In this document: positions 62,110 to 64,000 of the stretch, piece by piece | Layout of the letters: the number at the start of each line of letters is the position of its first letter | How positions within the stretch are numbered: position 1 is the first letter of the stretch | NCBI RefSeq assembly: GCF_000445475.1 | Contig: NZ_AUPZ01000004.1 | Coordinates: forward strand, 124,001-188,000 | Source: Sulfurimonas hongkongensis | GTDB taxonomy: Bacteria > Campylobacterota > Campylobacteria > Campylobacterales > Sulfurimonadaceae | Length of the DNA stretch: 64,000 bases | Reading direction: 5' to 3' | Notes under the pieces: generated by a model | Seen by the model: the letters and a program-made list of their open reading frames with translations, nothing else | Told to the model about the DNA's origin: nothing | Database searches by the model: none | Program-made: the position numbers and the translations under genes

Positions 62110-62937
62110 ATGATGAAAATGACTAAAATAGTTGCTACTCTACTTCTAGCTGGTTCGCTAGCATCTGCCACAACGCTAGTCTCAGTAAATGGAACTAAAA
62201 TCACTCAAGAAGATGTTGATACTGCTCTTATGAATGCTACTCAGGGTAGATTTAACCAAGTTCCTGAGGATAAACAAGCAGAGTTTAGAAAACAAGTATT
62301 AGAGCAGCTCATAGCAAAAGAGTTAGTTTACGAAGATGCTAAAAAAACAGGTGTTTTAAAAAGCAAAGACTTTAAAGATGAGTATGCAAAAGTTCAAGAT
62401 AGAGTTAAAAAAGATTTAGCTATTCAAGTTTGGCAAAAGCAACAGTTTGACAAAATAAGTGTCTCTGATAAAGAGTTAAAAAACTACTATGACAACAACA
62501 AAGAAGAGTTTAACGAAAAGAGTAGTGTTCACGCTCGTCATATCTTAGTAAAAGAAGAGAGCGAAGCAAAAGCAATAGAAAAAGAGTTAAAATCACTCTC
62601 AGGCAATGCTCTTAAAAACAAATTTATCCAGCTTGCAAAAGAGAAGTCAACAGGACCTAGTGGACCAAAAGGCGGAGATCTAGGCTATTTTTCTAAAGGA
62701 CAGATGGTTCCAGAGTTCGATGCCAAAGTTTTTAGCATGAAAACGGGAACTATTTCTGAGCCGGTAAAAACACAATTTGGTTACCATATTATCTACCTTG
62801 AAGATAAAAAAGCTAAGAAAACACTATCTTTTACAGAAGTTAAATCTTTTATAGATCAAAGACTAAAGATGGAAAAGTTTAAAGTTGTTGTAGAAGAGAA
62901 GATGAAAGAGTTAAAAAACAAAGCAACTATAAAATAA
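62110..62937 (+). CDS. Periplasmic PpiC-type prolyl isomerase/chaperone
   Basis: A 275-residue exported protein related to SurA and Campylobacter PEB4. A signal peptide (about 1-22) is followed by a helical chaperone region (about 25-140: NQVPEDKQAEFRKQVLEQLI) and a parvulin domain (about 140-240: HARHILVKEESEAK, GGDLGYFSKGQMVPEF and GYHIIYLEDK). It probably helps outer-membrane protein folding. ATG 62110 and 62113 are both possible with GGATAATA before them. A PLP enzyme gene follows by 6 nt. Confidence 0.9.
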   Translation: MMKMTKIVATLLLAGSLASATTLVSVNGTKITQEDVDTALMNATQGRFNQVPEDKQAEFRKQVLEQLIAKELVYEDAKKTGVLKSKDFKDEYAKVQDRVKKDLAIQVWQKQQFDKISVSDKELKNYYDNNKEEFNEKSSVHARHILVKEESEAKAIEKELKSLSGNALKNKFIQLAKEKSTGPSGPKGGDLGYFSKGQMVPEFDAKVFSMKTGTISEPVKTQFGYHIIYLEDKKAKKTLSFTEVKSFIDQRLKMEKFKVVVEEKMKELKNKATIK

Positions 62938-62943
62938 ACCTTT

Positions 62944-63813
62944 ATGAATATCTCTGCTATCTCTAATATAAAATTAGAAGGCAGAGAGTTTTATGTAAAG
63001 AGAGACGACCTTATAGACCCATATTTAGCAGGTAATAAGTACAGAAAACTCTACAAACTGCTAAAAACTCCTCCAAATAAACTTAACAAAATCATATCTT
63101 ATGGTGGAACTCAATCAAATGCCATGTTAGCCATTGCAGCTATGTGTAAAAACAAAGGCTGGAAGTTTGACTACTATACAAAACCACAGAGTCGTACTCA
63201 AAAAACGCTTAGTATTGGAAACTACTATCACTCTATAAAGATGGGTATGAATCATATAGAAGTAGACGAAATACTATATAAAAATTATATAGCTTCACTC
63301 TTTTTAAATACTAATGATGGAGAGTTTGTAGTACATCAAGGTGGAGCTGTAAGTGAGGCTAGAGAGGGAATAGAGGTCTTAGCAGATGAGATAAGAGACT
63401 CTAATATAGATGCAAGATCTATTGCTACTCCATCAGGCACTGGAACTACGGCACTTTTTTTAGCACTCGCACTTAAAGAGTTTAGAGTTTATACAACACC
63501 ATGCATCGGTGATGTAGCCTACTTAAGAGAGCAGATGCAAGCCCTACATGAGATACCAGAGAACTTAATAATACTGGAGCCTAAAAAAAAGTATCACTTT
63601 GCAAAGCCCTATAAGGAATTTTTAGAGATATATAAAAAACTGCTCACAACAGGAGTAGAGTTTGATCTGCTCTACGCTCCTGCTATGTGGGAGGCTCTTT
63701 TGAGTCAAACTAAAGAGAAGGTATTATATGTTCATAGTGGTGGTGTGAGTGGTAATGAAAATATGCTCACAAGATATCGGAAACGAGGTTTTAACCTCGT
63801 AGAGAGGGTTTAA
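62944..63813 (+). CDS. PLP-dependent ACC deaminase / D-cysteine desulfhydrase family enzyme
   Basis: A 289-residue fold-type II PLP enzyme. YVKRDDLIDPYLAGNKYRKL has the PLP Lys near residue 31, SYGGTQSNAMLAIAA is the substrate-binding loop, and ATPSGTGTTALFLALALK binds the phosphate. Likely substrates are 1-aminocyclopropane-1-carboxylate, D-cysteine or L-cysteine; the sequence does not tell. The 5' gap to the PpiC gene is 6 nt, so they are co-transcribed. The last codons contain an 18-nt perfect palindrome (63783-63800). Confidence 0.85.
   Translation: MNISAISNIKLEGREFYVKRDDLIDPYLAGNKYRKLYKLLKTPPNKLNKIISYGGTQSNAMLAIAAMCKNKGWKFDYYTKPQSRTQKTLSIGNYYHSIKMGMNHIEVDEILYKNYIASLFLNTNDGEFVVHQGGAVSEAREGIEVLADEIRDSNIDARSIATPSGTGTTALFLALALKEFRVYTTPCIGDVAYLREQMQALHEIPENLIILEPKKKYHFAKPYKEFLEIYKKLLTTGVEFDLLYAPAMWEALLSQTKEKVLYVHSGGVSGNENMLTRYRKRGFNLVERV
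63783..63800 (+). repeat. Perfect 18-nt palindrome at the end of the PLP enzyme gene
   Basis: ACGAGGTTTTAACCTCGT, entirely in coding sequence 11 nt before the stop. The GAGGTT/AACCTC arms match the hairpin after gpmI (40752-40765). Confidence 0.6.
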
Positions 63814-63843
63814 AAGTAGTGTTTTAATTTCAAAGTTCAAAGG

Positions 63844-63865
63844 GCGAAGCTGAAGCATCGCTTCC
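63844..63865. repeat. Dispersed 22-nt palindromic element, copy B
   Basis: GCGAAGCTGAAGCATCGCTTCC, one mismatch from the reverse complement of 33190-33211, in the gap between two convergent genes. The 12 nt beginning at 63840 also match 14386-14397. Confidence 0.7.
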
Positions 63866-63891
63866 GAAAAATTTGATAAACTTTAAAGCCA

Positions 63892-64000
63892 TTATATAAA
63901 AGTAACATACTCTTCTAAAGGAACGCGAGATGGTTGATATGTATTTATCTTTGCATCTTCTTTTGCATAACCAATAACTACACTATATAAAAGTGCAAGA
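63892..64000 (-). CDS. Nitroreductase-like protein, C-terminal fragment
   Basis: The last 35 codons are in the window: LALLYSVVIGYAKEDAKINTY followed by QPSRVPLEEYVTFI and TAA. The VIGYAKE and SRVPLEEYV pattern fits the C-terminus of FMN-dependent nitroreductases, where an R-x-P-L-E-E-x-V end is common. The gene continues past the right edge; substrate and length are unknown. It converges with the PLP enzyme gene, with the dispersed palindrome in the gap. Confidence 0.6.
   Translation of the reverse strand, partial: LALLYSVVIGYAKEDAKINTYQPSRVPLEEYVTFI

Overview
The window looks like a continuous piece of a free-living, AT-rich Campylobacterota (epsilonproteobacterial) chromosome, most like a Sulfurimonas-type sulfur oxidiser. 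The evidence is gene content and order. There is a tatB-tatC-queA, hemW-like, Nudix, lysC, hobA, holB, folP neighbourhood like the one known in Campylobacter. The initiator-binding protein HobA is confined to this phylum. There are also a desulforubrerythrin of the Campylobacter type, rpmB next to a two-TM potassium channel, and several signalling proteins that combine GGDEF, EAL, HDOD and CheX domains. I see no transposase, integrase, phage gene or CRISPR array. The strain cannot be named from sequence alone.

Layout. 1-4.7 kb: a cut-off endonuclease/phosphatase-family gene, cls, ddh and an OmpA-type envelope protein. 4.8-6.3 kb: rpsF-ssb-rpsR with a structured leader. 6.4-9.1 kb: deacetylase-like gene, dprA, CDF metal exporter. 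9.2-18.1 kb: the conserved core block listed above, ending in a CBS-GGDEF diguanylate cyclase. 18.1-20.9 kb: grpE-dnaK without hrcA, separated by an unusual run of seven hairpins and preceded by a strong promoter and an HspR/HAIR-like palindrome. 21-27.3 kb: an AsmA-like protein, then a three-gene operon of TonB-type receptor, small periplasmic protein and GGDEF-EAL enzyme. 27.3-33.1 kb: comF-like, lepA, prs, a PerR-like regulator divergent from desulforubrerythrin, a His-rich Sel1 protein and ssrA (tmRNA). 33.2-36.5 kb: a PAS-GGDEF-EAL protein paired with an orphan periplasmic binding protein. 36.6-39.1 kb: two tRNA-Phe genes, murD and mraY. 39.3-44.1 kb: gpmI and fabG-acpP-fabF-accA. 44.1-48.7 kb: DnaQ-like exonuclease, trpF, rpe, then a STAS/CheX plus HDOD pair. 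48.8-53 kb: rpmB, potassium channel, argJ, PiT transporter. 53.1-58.6 kb: cyclophilin, a NERD/degenerate-helicase protein, HU, a possibly leaderless HTH operon, a DUF342 protein and a coiled-coil protein. 58.7-64 kb: fba, cmoA, nth, a PpiC-type chaperone, a PLP desulfhydrase/deaminase and the cut-off end of a nitroreductase-like gene.

How it fits together. Most genes are housekeeping: cell wall, fatty acids, translation, protein folding, replication initiation, oxidative stress. The accessory theme is cyclic-di-GMP signalling. Three GGDEF proteins lie within 20 kb, and two of them sit in operons with a candidate extracytoplasmic sensor (TonB receptor plus YfiR-like protein; sugar-type binding protein). 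These two operons are the best candidates for an undescribed system. Small palindromes at operon ends, non-ATG starts and tightly overlapping genes recur throughout.
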